Assembly (NCBI GenBank): GCA_949287075.1
Contig: CASEEU010000047.1
Coordinates: forward strand, 1-50,765
Direction of reading: 5' to 3'
DNA: 50,765 bases
Origin: an uncultured Eubacteriales bacterium
GTDB taxonomy: Bacteria > Bacillota > Clostridia > TANB77 > CAG-508
Made by a program: the position numbers and the translations under genes. Under the pieces are notes generated by a model that was given only the letters and a program-made list of their open reading frames with translations, did no database searches and had not been told where the DNA came from. Positions 8,757-15,831 of the stretch are shown piece by piece. How positions within the stretch are numbered: the stretch's first letter is position 1; the number at the start of each line of letters is the position of its first letter.

Positions 8757-10401
8757 AAAAAAACTCCTTTCGATTTTGAAAATAGGGAATCATTTGTAAT
8801 TTGCAAGGGGGATATATTTTATTACCATCTGATAAAAAACATAAAGCATTAAAAGTTTCTAATTCTTGTGTAAAATAATTAGATTCATAAATATAATCAT
8901 TTTGAATATAGGTACTAATAGATTCAGAAATATTAGAATTTTCAGAATTTAGTGTATTAGAAAGATAACTAAAATTGGTTTCTTTAGCATTTTCTGAAAC
9001 ACTTTTTGAAATTCTTGTTTTTTCTTCTTTTCCTAATTGTTTTTGTGCCTCCTCAATGGTAAAAATATCATCTGTGCGAAACCAAATTTTATTAATTAAA
9101 TTTTGAACAATGACTTTTACAAAAGAATCGTCTTTTAAGGTATTTTTTAAAGAAGAGTAACTTTGTGTACTTACAATATTGATACATCTTGCTTCTCGAC
9201 TTAGGGAAAAAAACTCTGCATCTGTTTTACTAGCATATTTATCATATTCATCACAAATAAAGGCAGTAGGATAAATATGATGATTAGACAAATTGGTTAA
9301 GACTTCTGTTTGAAAATCAAGTTTTAAGTAAGTTGCAATGATTTTAGAAAGATTTGCATATTCTGAAATATTCATATTTAAGACAACAATTTTTCCTTTT
9401 TTAATGACTTCATCAAAACCAGTAAAAGTGAGTTTTTCTTTAGGGGAGCAAAAACAAGACATCACATCATAATCTGATACAAAGGTATTTGTAATTCTTG
9501 TTATTTCTGAAATAAGAATTGCTTTTGTTCGTTGGTCTAAAGCTTCAAATTCTTCTTTAAAAAAGTCTAAACAAGCATTTAATTCATAAATTTCTTGTTT
9601 TTTCAATTTTCCATTAATAAAACGTTCTTTTAAAATAGGTATTTTTTCTTTATAATATGTTGGGATAGTTATTAATTTATGAAGTTCTAAAAAAGTGACA
9701 TATCCCTGATTATAAAAACGACATAATTTAATACATTCTGTTAAAACTTGTTCTGCTTTATCTAACCAATAAGATTCTGAATTATTTTCTGAAAATAATA
9801 AAAGAATAGTTTTTAAACGATTTGCTAATACTTGAGGCTTTAAATGCGGTTTGTGTAATGGATTATAGTAAATGTGAGAATGTAATTCTATAACAATTAA
9901 GTCAGAAAGTAGATTATATGTTTTACAAAACTGTTTTACTTGTGAATAGTAATTTCCTTTTACATCTAATATAAGCATTGCTATTTTTTTGTTTAAATAT
10001 CGACTATTAAATTTAAGGATTTGTTCTGTAAAAGGATACATGACAGAAGAAGTTTTACCAGAACCAATGGTACCAGTAATTAAGAAATTTTGATAAAGAC
10101 CATTTTCGGGAATATAAATATTTGAATTTAAAGTTTTATCAAATCCAACTAGTAATTGTAGATTATTATAGGTGTTAGATATATTTTTTTGTCTAGTGGA
10201 TAATATAGAATTTTTATTTAAGGTTTTGGACTTGTTTTTTTCTAATTTGAAAAATTTTTTGAATAATTTAGAAAATAGAAAATTTGTTATGATTATCATT
10301 GTAAAAGCAAAACTAACAATATGTATTATTTTTATATATTTCCACAAAATTGGATTTTTTGAACAAATATCAAAGGGTTTTAATCCATAAGGAATAATCA
10401 A
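8725..10401 (-). CDS. VirD4/TraG-family coupling ATPase, 558 aa from TTG (likely longer)
   Basis: Type IV coupling protein that would feed DNA or protein substrates to a membrane channel. Walker A GTIGSGKT lies at 110-117 and Walker B FICDEYD at 381-387, with the VSTQSYSSLK motif at about 410-419, as in TraG/VirD4 proteins. One membrane helix (about 22-44) is visible after the TTG at 10401, which lacks a good ribosome site. The same frame stays open 38 codons further upstream, to just after a TAG at 10519-10521, and encodes a second hydrophobic helix. That restores the two-helix N-terminus expected for this family. AAAGGAGG lies 10 nt before an ATT codon at 10515-10513. Confidence 0.85.
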   Translation of the reverse strand: MIIPYGLKPFDICSKNPILWKYIKIIHIVSFAFTMIIITNFLFSKLFKKFFKLEKNKSKTLNKNSILSTRQKNISNTYNNLQLLVGFDKTLNSNIYIPENGLYQNFLITGTIGSGKTSSVMYPFTEQILKFNSRYLNKKIAMLILDVKGNYYSQVKQFCKTYNLLSDLIVIELHSHIYYNPLHKPHLKPQVLANRLKTILLLFSENNSESYWLDKAEQVLTECIKLCRFYNQGYVTFLELHKLITIPTYYKEKIPILKERFINGKLKKQEIYELNACLDFFKEEFEALDQRTKAILISEITRITNTFVSDYDVMSCFCSPKEKLTFTGFDEVIKKGKIVVLNMNISEYANLSKIIATYLKLDFQTEVLTNLSNHHIYPTAFICDEYDKYASKTDAEFFSLSREARCINIVSTQSYSSLKNTLKDDSFVKVIVQNLINKIWFRTDDIFTIEEAQKQLGKEEKTRISKSVSENAKETNFSYLSNTLNSENSNISESISTYIQNDYIYESNYFTQELETFNALCFLSDGNKIYPPCKLQMIPYFQNRKEFFYEKKKNKFKK

Positions 10402-10518
10402 TTCTTCTGCAGTATAAATGGAATTAAAAAAGTGAAAGTGTAAAAAAGTAAAAAATGCAGTTAAAAATAAAATAAGAAATATCTTAAAAAAGCGTAAAAG
10501 TAAAAATCGATTAATAAA

Positions 10519-10677
10519 CTATGAACCTCCTTTTTCTATAAATTTTTGTTTTAGTTTCAACTTTGAACCTTGTTGATTATGAAAAATTTTGATATCAAAA
10601 AATGTATAAATTGAATATAAAGTAATAAAAAGATGAATAATAAAAGAGATAAAAAATAAATCTAAAAGTGTAAAAAT
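10519..10677 (-). CDS. Small membrane protein, about 52 aa, possible ATT start
   Basis: First open frame of the type IV secretion-like operon. From an ATT at 10677-10675 it encodes a hydrophobic helix (FTLLDLFFISFIIHLFITLY) and a basic C-terminal tail, ending at TAG 10521-10519. AAGGTGG sits 7 nt upstream and a promoter lies 27-55 nt upstream, so a coding region here is expected, yet there is no ATG, GTG or TTG in frame. The end of the frame contains the AGGAGG of the coupling protein. The translation start is inferred; no family is recognised. Confidence 0.4.
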   Translation of the reverse strand: MFTLLDLFFISFIIHLFITLYSIYTFFDIKIFHNQQGSKLKLKQKFIEKGGS

Positions 10678-10703
10678 ATAATCACCACCTTACAATTTTT
10701 TCC

Positions 10704-10732
10704 ATAATACAATATTTTTTATCATTTGTCTA
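10704..10732 (-). promoter_or_regulatory. Promoter of the type IV secretion-like operon
   Basis: On the minus strand: TAGACA (10732-10727), 17-bp spacer, TATTAT (10709-10704). The expected transcript start falls near 10697, just before the AAGGTGGT ribosome site of the small membrane ORF. Confidence 0.65.
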
Positions 10733-10826
10733 TACTTTTTGTAAAATTTGTGATAAAATTTATATGTATAATTTTTTTAGTAATAAAAATTTAATTTAAA
10801 TAGCATATAAAAAGGGAGGAGAAATA

Positions 10827-11018
10827 ATGAAATTTAATAAAGATACAAGAATTGGAGAAATTTTAGAAATTGCTCCAGAAAAGGCAGAAATATTATTAAA
10901 TGTTGGAATGCATTGTATAGGTTGTCCTGCTTCTCAAATGGAAACACTTGAAGAAGCTTGCGATGTTCATGGAATTGATGTAGAAGATGTACTAGAAAAA
11001 TTAAATGCAGAACAATAA
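10827..11018 (+). CDS. DUF1858 domain protein, 63 aa
   Basis: The whole protein is a DUF1858 domain: it opens with FNKDTRIGEILEIAPEKAEIL and carries the redox pair motif GMHCIGCPAS (Cys29 and Cys32), then an acidic helix. Such domains occur alone or fused to hybrid-cluster proteins and are thought to be redox-active, though substrates are not defined. GGGAGGAG lies 7 nt before the ATG. Monocistronic, divergent from the type IV secretion-like operon. Confidence 0.9.
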   Translation: MKFNKDTRIGEILEIAPEKAEILLNVGMHCIGCPASQMETLEEACDVHGIDVEDVLEKLNAEQ

Positions 11019-11052
11019 AAAGAGAGCATAGCAAATCAATTAATGCATATAA

Positions 11053-11149
11053 AATAGATTATTTGAATGAAAAATTTGTGAAAATTCTCTGAAAAATAAA
11101 GGAGTTTAACAAAAAAACAAAAAAAATTCACAAATTTTTCATAAATCTA
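11053..11149. repeat. Long interrupted inverted repeat upstream of tRNA operon
   Basis: The perfect 16-bp arms 11067-11082 (ATGAAAAATTTGTGAA) and 11127-11142 (TTCACAAATTTTTCAT) are extended by AATAGATT (11053-11060) and AATCTATT (11143-11150) after a small bulge. The loop is about 44 nt. It abuts the -35 box of the tRNA promoter. It could be the terminator of the DUF1858 gene, a regulatory site or a remnant mobile repeat. Confidence 0.65.
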
Positions 11150-11178
11150 TTGACAACTATGAAAAAATATTGTAAACT
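11150..11178 (+). promoter_or_regulatory. Promoter of the tRNA Lys-Glu-Thr operon
   Basis: TTGACA at 11150-11155, 17-bp spacer, TAAACT at 11173-11178, about 29 nt before the mature 5' end of tRNA-Lys. Confidence 0.65.
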
Positions 11179-11206
11179 ATAAAAGCGTTCTAGATAATGC
11201 ACATAT

Positions 11207-11282
11207 GGGCTATTAGCTCAGGTGGTAGAGCACTTGACTTTTAATCAAGTTGTCCCGCGTTCGAGTCGCGGATAGCTCACCA
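11207..11282 (+). tRNA. tRNA-Lys (anticodon TTT)
   Basis: 76-nt cloverleaf with encoded CCA. The acceptor GGGCTAT pairs with ATAGCTC, anticodon loop is CTTTTAA, and the T-loop is TTCGAGT. First of three tRNAs in one cluster. Confidence 0.95.
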
Positions 11283-11323
11283 AAGAAACTAAATAGTATG
11301 TTATTATTTAGTTTCTTATATAA

Positions 11324-11398
11324 GGCCCCGTGGTCAAGAGGTTAAGACATCGCCCTTTCACGGCGGAGACATGGGTTCGATTCCCGTCGGGGTCACCA
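11324..11398 (+). tRNA. tRNA-Glu (anticodon TTC)
   Basis: 75 nt with encoded CCA. The acceptor GGCCCCG pairs with CGGGGTC, anticodon loop CTTTCAC, T-loop TTCGATT. 41 nt downstream of tRNA-Lys. Confidence 0.95.
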
Positions 11399-11403
11399 AT
11401 TTT

Positions 11404-11480
11404 GCCACTTTAGCTCAGCTGGCCAGAGCATCGCACTTGTAATGCGAGGGTCCCCAGTTCGAATCTGGGAAGTGGCTCCA
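11404..11480 (+). tRNA. tRNA-Thr (anticodon TGT)
   Basis: 77 nt with encoded CCA. The acceptor GCCACTT pairs with AAGTGGC, anticodon loop CTTGTAA, T-loop TTCGAAT. Only 5 nt separate it from tRNA-Glu. Confidence 0.95.
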
Positions 11481-11487
11481 TTATAAA

Positions 11488-11533
11488 AGGTCATTCGTTT
11501 TGAGAGAAGCTCTTGATGATTGGCTTTTTTTTT
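11488..11533 (+). terminator. Probable terminator of the tRNA operon
   Basis: An imperfect hairpin centred on GAGAG-AAG-CTCTT with wobble-rich flanks is followed by a run of nine T. The stem is weak but the position and T-run fit. Confidence 0.5.
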
Positions 11534-11589
11534 ATGTCTAAAATCAAAAAATAACAGTACCTTTAAATCCTGCTATTTTTTATTACTAA

Positions 11590-11809
11590 TTATTCATCTT
11601 TTAAATATTTTTCCCAATCCATAAAAGCTTACTACTAATACTTTAGAATTTTCTTCATCTACAATATAAAATACTATATAATTTCTCACATTGATTTTTC
11701 TAATGTTTTTATGACCTGTTAACTTTTCATCTAAAATAGACATACTTCCTGCCACATTTTCTAAATCTTGTTCAGCAGTTTCTGAAATTTCCACTATATA
11801 TTTTTTCAT
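11590..11809 (-). pseudogene. Degraded RelE/ParE-family toxin
   Basis: The readable frame (71 aa, 11594-11809) begins like a RelE/ParE toxin (KYIVEISETAEQDLENV) and contains the core strand NYIVFYIVDEENSKVLVV, but about 30 central residues found in normal ~100-aa toxins are missing. Near the end a one-base shift separates FYG from a second frame reading MDWEKYLKDE and stopping at 11590-11592. That is the usual C-terminus of this family. Internal deletion plus frameshift indicates a dead toxin. A matching antitoxin remnant lies just upstream on the same strand. Confidence 0.65.
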
Positions 11810-11827
11810 AACATTGCGCCAGTCTTT

Positions 11828-11930
11828 TCATATATTATCTATTTTAGAAAAAGCTTCTTCTAAAGAATATACTTTATTTGCTTTTATGTTATCTAATCCT
11901 TTCTGTAGCTTTTCTTTTAAAAATCTATGA
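11828..11930 (-). pseudogene. C-terminal remnant of the cognate antitoxin
   Basis: An open stretch without a start reads LKEKLQKGLDNIKANKVYSL followed by EEAFSKIDNI and a TGA at 11830-11828. This matches the conserved C-terminus of RelB/Phd-type antitoxins that precede RelE/ParE toxins. The DNA-binding N-terminal part is gone; a TAA lies immediately upstream in frame. Confidence 0.5.
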
Positions 11931-12074
11931 ATTTAAAAAATATTTTGTACTACAAAGTTGCAGTTAAGTTTTTTCTATTACTTACATCGTTAGAAAAAAA
12001 TCAAATATAAGATTTTAGCTTGTGATATAGCCTGTCATATGGTATAATCTTTTCAATAAATAAAAGAGGCAGGG

Positions 12075-12392
12075 ATGTGTATGAAAAAGAAAAAAATTAT
12101 TATTATATCTATAATAGTAATTATCATATTAATAATAGTGTTATGGTATGCTGGAATTATTCCAAAACAAATAGCAAAAATTTATAGCATTGCATATATG
12201 AATTTTAATTTTCCTGAAATGAGATTAAAGTATGATAAGATAGAGTGGAGTCCATATCATGAAAGTTATATTATTAATTATAAAGATAAGGATGACCAAA
12301 CTTATAGTTGTGTTATTGGACCAAAATATTTTCCTGTAAATTTAGGACAAGGACTATTTGCGATAGAAGAAACTTATAGAAATAATTATTAA
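12075..12392 (+). CDS. Small membrane-anchored hypothetical protein, 105 aa
   Basis: A basic start followed by a hydrophobic helix (about 7-27) forms a signal anchor. The remaining 75 residues are extracellular, with an aromatic-rich beta-like region (KIEWSPYHESYIINYKDKDD, then a GPKYFPV turn). This layout resembles small DUF3139/YfjL-like surface proteins, only tentatively. GAGG is 5 nt before ATG 12075; ATG 12081 is an alternative. Ends at a terminator at 12454-12497. Confidence 0.65.
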   Translation: MCMKKKKIIIISIIVIIILIIVLWYAGIIPKQIAKIYSIAYMNFNFPEMRLKYDKIEWSPYHESYIINYKDKDDQTYSCVIGPKYFPVNLGQGLFAIEETYRNNY

Positions 12393-12453
12393 AAAATATA
12401 TAATGATTTTGAATATGAAAAAATTATATAGAAAATAAAATAAGAAAATTAAA

Positions 12454-12497
12454 AACATAAAATTCTGCAATTATTTTAGAATTTTATGTTTAATTTT
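12454..12497 (+). terminator. Terminator
   Basis: A 14-bp perfect stem (12454-12467 / 12479-12492, AAACATAAAATTCT with its complement) with an 11-nt loop, followed by TTTAATTTTAT. Confidence 0.7.
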
Positions 12498-12556
12498 ATA
12501 ATATCTTTAAAATCCATAAAAAGCAAATGTTTAACCAGGGAAAGGAACAAAGGAAG

Positions 12557-14230
12557 ATGAAAGATAAACTAAAAAAATATAAATATATTTTAATTATTTT
12601 AGTAATATCCATTATTGCATCAATACCGCTCTTTAGAAAAGATTTAGATGTATATTATGATGATGGAATCCAACATATTGCCAGAGCATATGCAACTTAT
12701 TTATCAATTATCAATGGTGAACATACAGAAGTTTTATCTAGTTTAACAAATGGATTTGGCTACAGTTGGGATCTCTTTTATGGAAATTTATCAACGATAT
12801 TCATTTTAATAGGAAAATGTATAACGACCACTTTTATTGGAGGATATAAATTCACTTTATTTATAGGGCTTTTCCTTTCTCGGAATAACCATGTACTGTT
12901 TTGTAAATAAGCTAACCAAAAGTAAGCAAGTTGGAACTCTTGCAGCCATTTTATACATATTAATGCCATACCATTTAAATGATATGTATATTAGAAATGC
13001 TTTAGGAGAGTTTTTAAGTTATATATTTATTCCATTAGTATTTTTGGGGATGTATAAAATATTTCAAAAAGAAAAAGGAGTTAAAATATTATGTATAGGT
13101 GCTATTCGGATTAATCTTAACACATATTCTAATGACAGTTTTAACAGTGATGATGGCTGGAATTTATCTATGTATAAATATTGTAAAATTAAAAGATAAA
13201 GAAATCTTAAAACAACTAGGGATTTCTATATTATGCATTCTTGGAATGAGTGCTTTTTTCTGGATGCCTATGTTAGAAACTTACTTTTTTGCAGATTATG
13301 CGGTATATCAAGAAGATAGTATGGCAACAACAGAATCCTTTCATGAAAGCGGATTAGATATAAAAACATTATTATTTACAGATACAAATGGAGAGACAAC
13401 ACATATATTTGAAGTAGGAATACCAATTTTAATCATGCTTTGTTTATCCGTATTTGTAATTAAAAAAGGAATTGATAAGAATTACAAAAAAGAATATTTC
13501 TTATTTCTCATTTTAGGAATTGCATCTACAATTATCATTATAAAACAATTCCCATGGGGAATATTTGAAGATATTTTTCAAATCATACAATTTAAATGGA
13601 GAATGCTATTATTTTCAAATTTCTTCCTTGCTATTATTTGTGCGATTAATATAAATATGTTGATAAAGAATTTTAATGATAAAGACATTCTTGTGATTTC
13701 CACTATTTGCATTTTGTATGCAGCGTTATTGATGCCATTATTAAAAATAAATTCAGAAATTCAAGATATTAATCAATATACCATAGGAGATGTTACGCAA
13801 AATAAAAGAGAAACAATAGTGGGAATGGGCAAAGGAGAATATTTACCTGTAAAAAGTAATGATAATAGAGAGTATATAAAAACAAGAGAAGATACGGTTT
13901 ATATACTAAATGGTATACGGAAGAGTTGAAGATATAAATAAAAATGGGCAAAGTTTAACTTGTGAAATAGAAGTTTTTGAAAATGAAACAATTCTAGAAT
14001 TTCCATATATATATTATCCAGGATATATAGTAATGATAAATGATGAAGAAGTAGAAACATTTGAAAGTGAAAATGGATTTTTGGCGATTTCTTTATCAGA
14101 AATACCAAAATCAGAAGTGGATGTAAAATATGTAGGAACAATTTTAATGACAGTCTCAAAAATCATTTCTGGAATGACATTGATAAGTATTTTGGTATAT
14201 GAAGGTTATAGGAGAAAGATAAAAAAGTAA
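12557..14230 (+). pseudogene. Frameshifted polytopic membrane protein, PTPS-related (YfhO-like) type
   Basis: Four consecutive frames together read as one protein of about 555 residues. The pieces are 12557-12910, 12891-13199, 13099-13929 and 13910-14230. The N-terminal part has a membrane helix, then DVYYDDGIQHIARAYATYLS and GFGYSWDLFYGNLSTIF, characteristic of the 6-pyruvoyl-tetrahydropterin-synthase-related membrane family. Many membrane helices follow, and the C-terminus is a beta-rich domain with a final helix. The frame moves by one base each time, near 12881, 13100 and 13912, each repairable by removing one base. This is either genuine decay or repeated assembly error. Likely former role: membrane-bound glycosyltransferase-like enzyme. 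Confidence 0.75.
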
Positions 14231-14231
14231 T

Positions 14232-14260
14232 TTGCTATTTGTAGTAGAAAATGGTAAAAT
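14232..14260 (+). promoter_or_regulatory. Promoter of the FabG-like gene
   Basis: TTGCTA at 14232-14237, 17-bp spacer, TAAAAT at 14255-14260, 25 nt before the start codon. Confidence 0.6.
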
Positions 14261-14284
14261 AATAAAAAAGAAAGAGGTAAGAAT

Positions 14285-15016
14285 ATGGAAAAAGTAGCAA
14301 TTGTAACAGGTGGTTCAAGAGGGATTGGAAAAGCTATTGTAGAATCTTTAGCAAGAAAGAATATAAAAGTAATTGCAAATTATAATCAATCTGAAGAAAA
14401 AGCAAAAAAAATAAAAGAAGAATTAGAAAAAGAAAATATTTTTATAGACATCTTTAAAGCAGATGTATCTAAAAGAGAAGAAGTAAAAAAGATGGTTGAT
14501 GATACAATAAAAAAATATGGTAAAATTGATATACTGATTAATAATGCAGGAATCAACCAAGAAAAGATGTTTCAAGATATTACAGATGAAGATTGGAACA
14601 ATGTTATGAAAGTAAATCTATATTCTGTTTTTTGTACTACGCAGGAAGTCCTAAAATATATGATCAGTCAAAAAAACGGTTGTATTATTAACATTTCTTC
14701 TATCTATGGTATTAATGGAGGTTCTTGTGCAGTAGCGTATTCTGCTACCAAAGCAGGAATAGATGGAATGACAAAAGCTTTAGCTAAAGAAGTAGGACCT
14801 TCCAATATAAGAGTAAATTCAATAGCACCAGGATGCATGAATACAGATATGAATGCATATTTGACCAAAGAGGAGTGGGAAGAAATAAAACAGGAAACAC
14901 CACTTGAAAGAATAGGAGAAGGAATAGATATTGCTAAGTGTGTAGAATGGTTAGTTGAAGACAATTTTACTACTGGACAAGTTATTTCTATAAATGGAGG
15001 AATTGTTATTACATAA
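14285..15016 (+). CDS. fabG: 3-oxoacyl-ACP reductase-like SDR, 243 aa
   Basis: Short-chain dehydrogenase/reductase expected to use NADPH to reduce 3-oxoacyl-ACP or a related ketone. The Rossmann motif TGGSRGIG is at 8-15, NNAG at 86-89, and the catalytic set is Ser138, Tyr152 and Lys156 (NISSIYG and AYSATKAG). The C-terminal GQVISINGG motif is intact. Length and motifs are those of FabG, but the gene stands alone rather than in a fab cluster, so another SDR substrate is possible. AGAGGTAAG precedes the ATG. Confidence 0.85.
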   Translation: MEKVAIVTGGSRGIGKAIVESLARKNIKVIANYNQSEEKAKKIKEELEKENIFIDIFKADVSKREEVKKMVDDTIKKYGKIDILINNAGINQEKMFQDITDEDWNNVMKVNLYSVFCTTQEVLKYMISQKNGCIINISSIYGINGGSCAVAYSATKAGIDGMTKALAKEVGPSNIRVNSIAPGCMNTDMNAYLTKEEWEEIKQETPLERIGEGIDIAKCVEWLVEDNFTTGQVISINGGIVIT

Positions 15017-15017
15017 A

Positions 15018-15083
15018 GAACCATCGGGATTAAATCCCAATGGTTCCAAAACAAAAAAGAGGCTTTTGCATAAAAGCCTCTTA
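15018..15083. terminator. Tandem hairpins ending fabG-like and CBM genes
   Basis: Hairpin 1: GAACCAT (15018-15024) with ATGGTTC (15040-15046) and an inner GGGA/TCCC. Hairpin 2: an 11-bp perfect stem 15057-15067 / 15072-15082 (AAGAGGCTTTT) with GCAT loop, flanked by A-run and T's. The second can terminate both convergent genes. Confidence 0.75.
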
Positions 15084-15087
15084 AGTT

Positions 15088-15570
15088 TTATTCTTCATTA
15101 TTATTTGTATTTGTTGCTTTTTTCTTATAATTTCCAGAAATAATTTTTGGAAGATATGTAATAATTTTATATATAGCTAAACGAATTTTTTTGCTCCATA
15201 AATAAGCTTTTCTTAATTTTCTAGGAGAAGCTAATGAAGATGGTTCATCTTCTAAAACTAATAATTCAGTTGGAAGCTTTTCTAAATTAAATACATAATT
15301 TTGTCCGTCGTTATTATCCCAATTATCGTTTCCATCTTTAAAACAGAAATTAAAAGTATTTCCTTCACCTAATTCAATTTCAGCTTGGAACCCTAAATCT
15401 GTTTTTTCCATAACAACATCATTTACATTATCCCAATTATCACCAAAACCATAGTGAATAGTTACTTCTTCAGAAGCATCTTGAAATAATTGACCTGTAT
15501 ATGAGATTTTAACTTTTGTATTTTCAACTAATTTATCAGTATTAAAAAAAATATTTTTTGTTAATTCCAT
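15088..15570 (-). CDS. Stand-alone carbohydrate-binding module protein (CBM25/53-like), 160 aa
   Basis: Residues about 15-97 look like a CBM25/53 starch-binding beta-sandwich: VKISYTGQLFQ, VTIHYGFGDNW, MEKTDLGFQAEIELG, and FCFKDGNDNWDNNDGQNYVF with the aromatic/Asp-Asn repeats that contact alpha-glucan. The remaining ~60 residues are a basic helical tail with two short hydrophobic patches and a polar end. No signal peptide or LPXTG motif is visible, so the protein may be cytoplasmic. There it would bind glycogen or target the membrane face through its tail. AAGGAGAG precedes the ATG. Family call from motif pattern. Confidence 0.65.
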   Translation of the reverse strand: MELTKNIFFNTDKLVENTKVKISYTGQLFQDASEEVTIHYGFGDNWDNVNDVVMEKTDLGFQAEIELGEGNTFNFCFKDGNDNWDNNDGQNYVFNLEKLPTELLVLEDEPSSLASPRKLRKAYLWSKKIRLAIYKIITYLPKIISGNYKKKATNTNNNEE

Positions 15571-15773
15571 TTTTTTTCTCTCCTTGTTTATCTTTTGCTG
15601 ATTACATTATAATATTAAATTTTACATTCTTCAAGTGTTTTTTCTAAAAATAAACAAAATATTGAAAATGTAATCAATTTGTAATTATTTTGTAACAAAT
15701 GTATGAATTAGGAAAAGCTAATCTGAATAAGATAAATAAGCGAAGAAAAACCATTTTAAATCAAGTAAATATA

Positions 15774-15800
15774 TTGTCAAAAAAATAAGAATATGATAAT
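15774..15800 (+). promoter_or_regulatory. Probable promoter of the VanW gene
   Basis: TTGTCA at 15774-15779 and GATAAT at 15795-15800 (15-bp spacer, within TATGATAAT). The -10 overlaps the first in-frame ATG (15793), which argues that translation starts downstream at 15832. Confidence 0.45.
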
Positions 15801-15831
15801 ATTTATTAAGAATGAAAAAGGGGAAGATATT

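Noticed and set aside
2400..10700. Replication origin near gyrA, dnaC and dnaD.
   Set aside because: No dnaA, dnaN, recF or gyrB and no cluster of DnaA boxes seen; gyrA and dnaC/dnaD often lie away from oriC.
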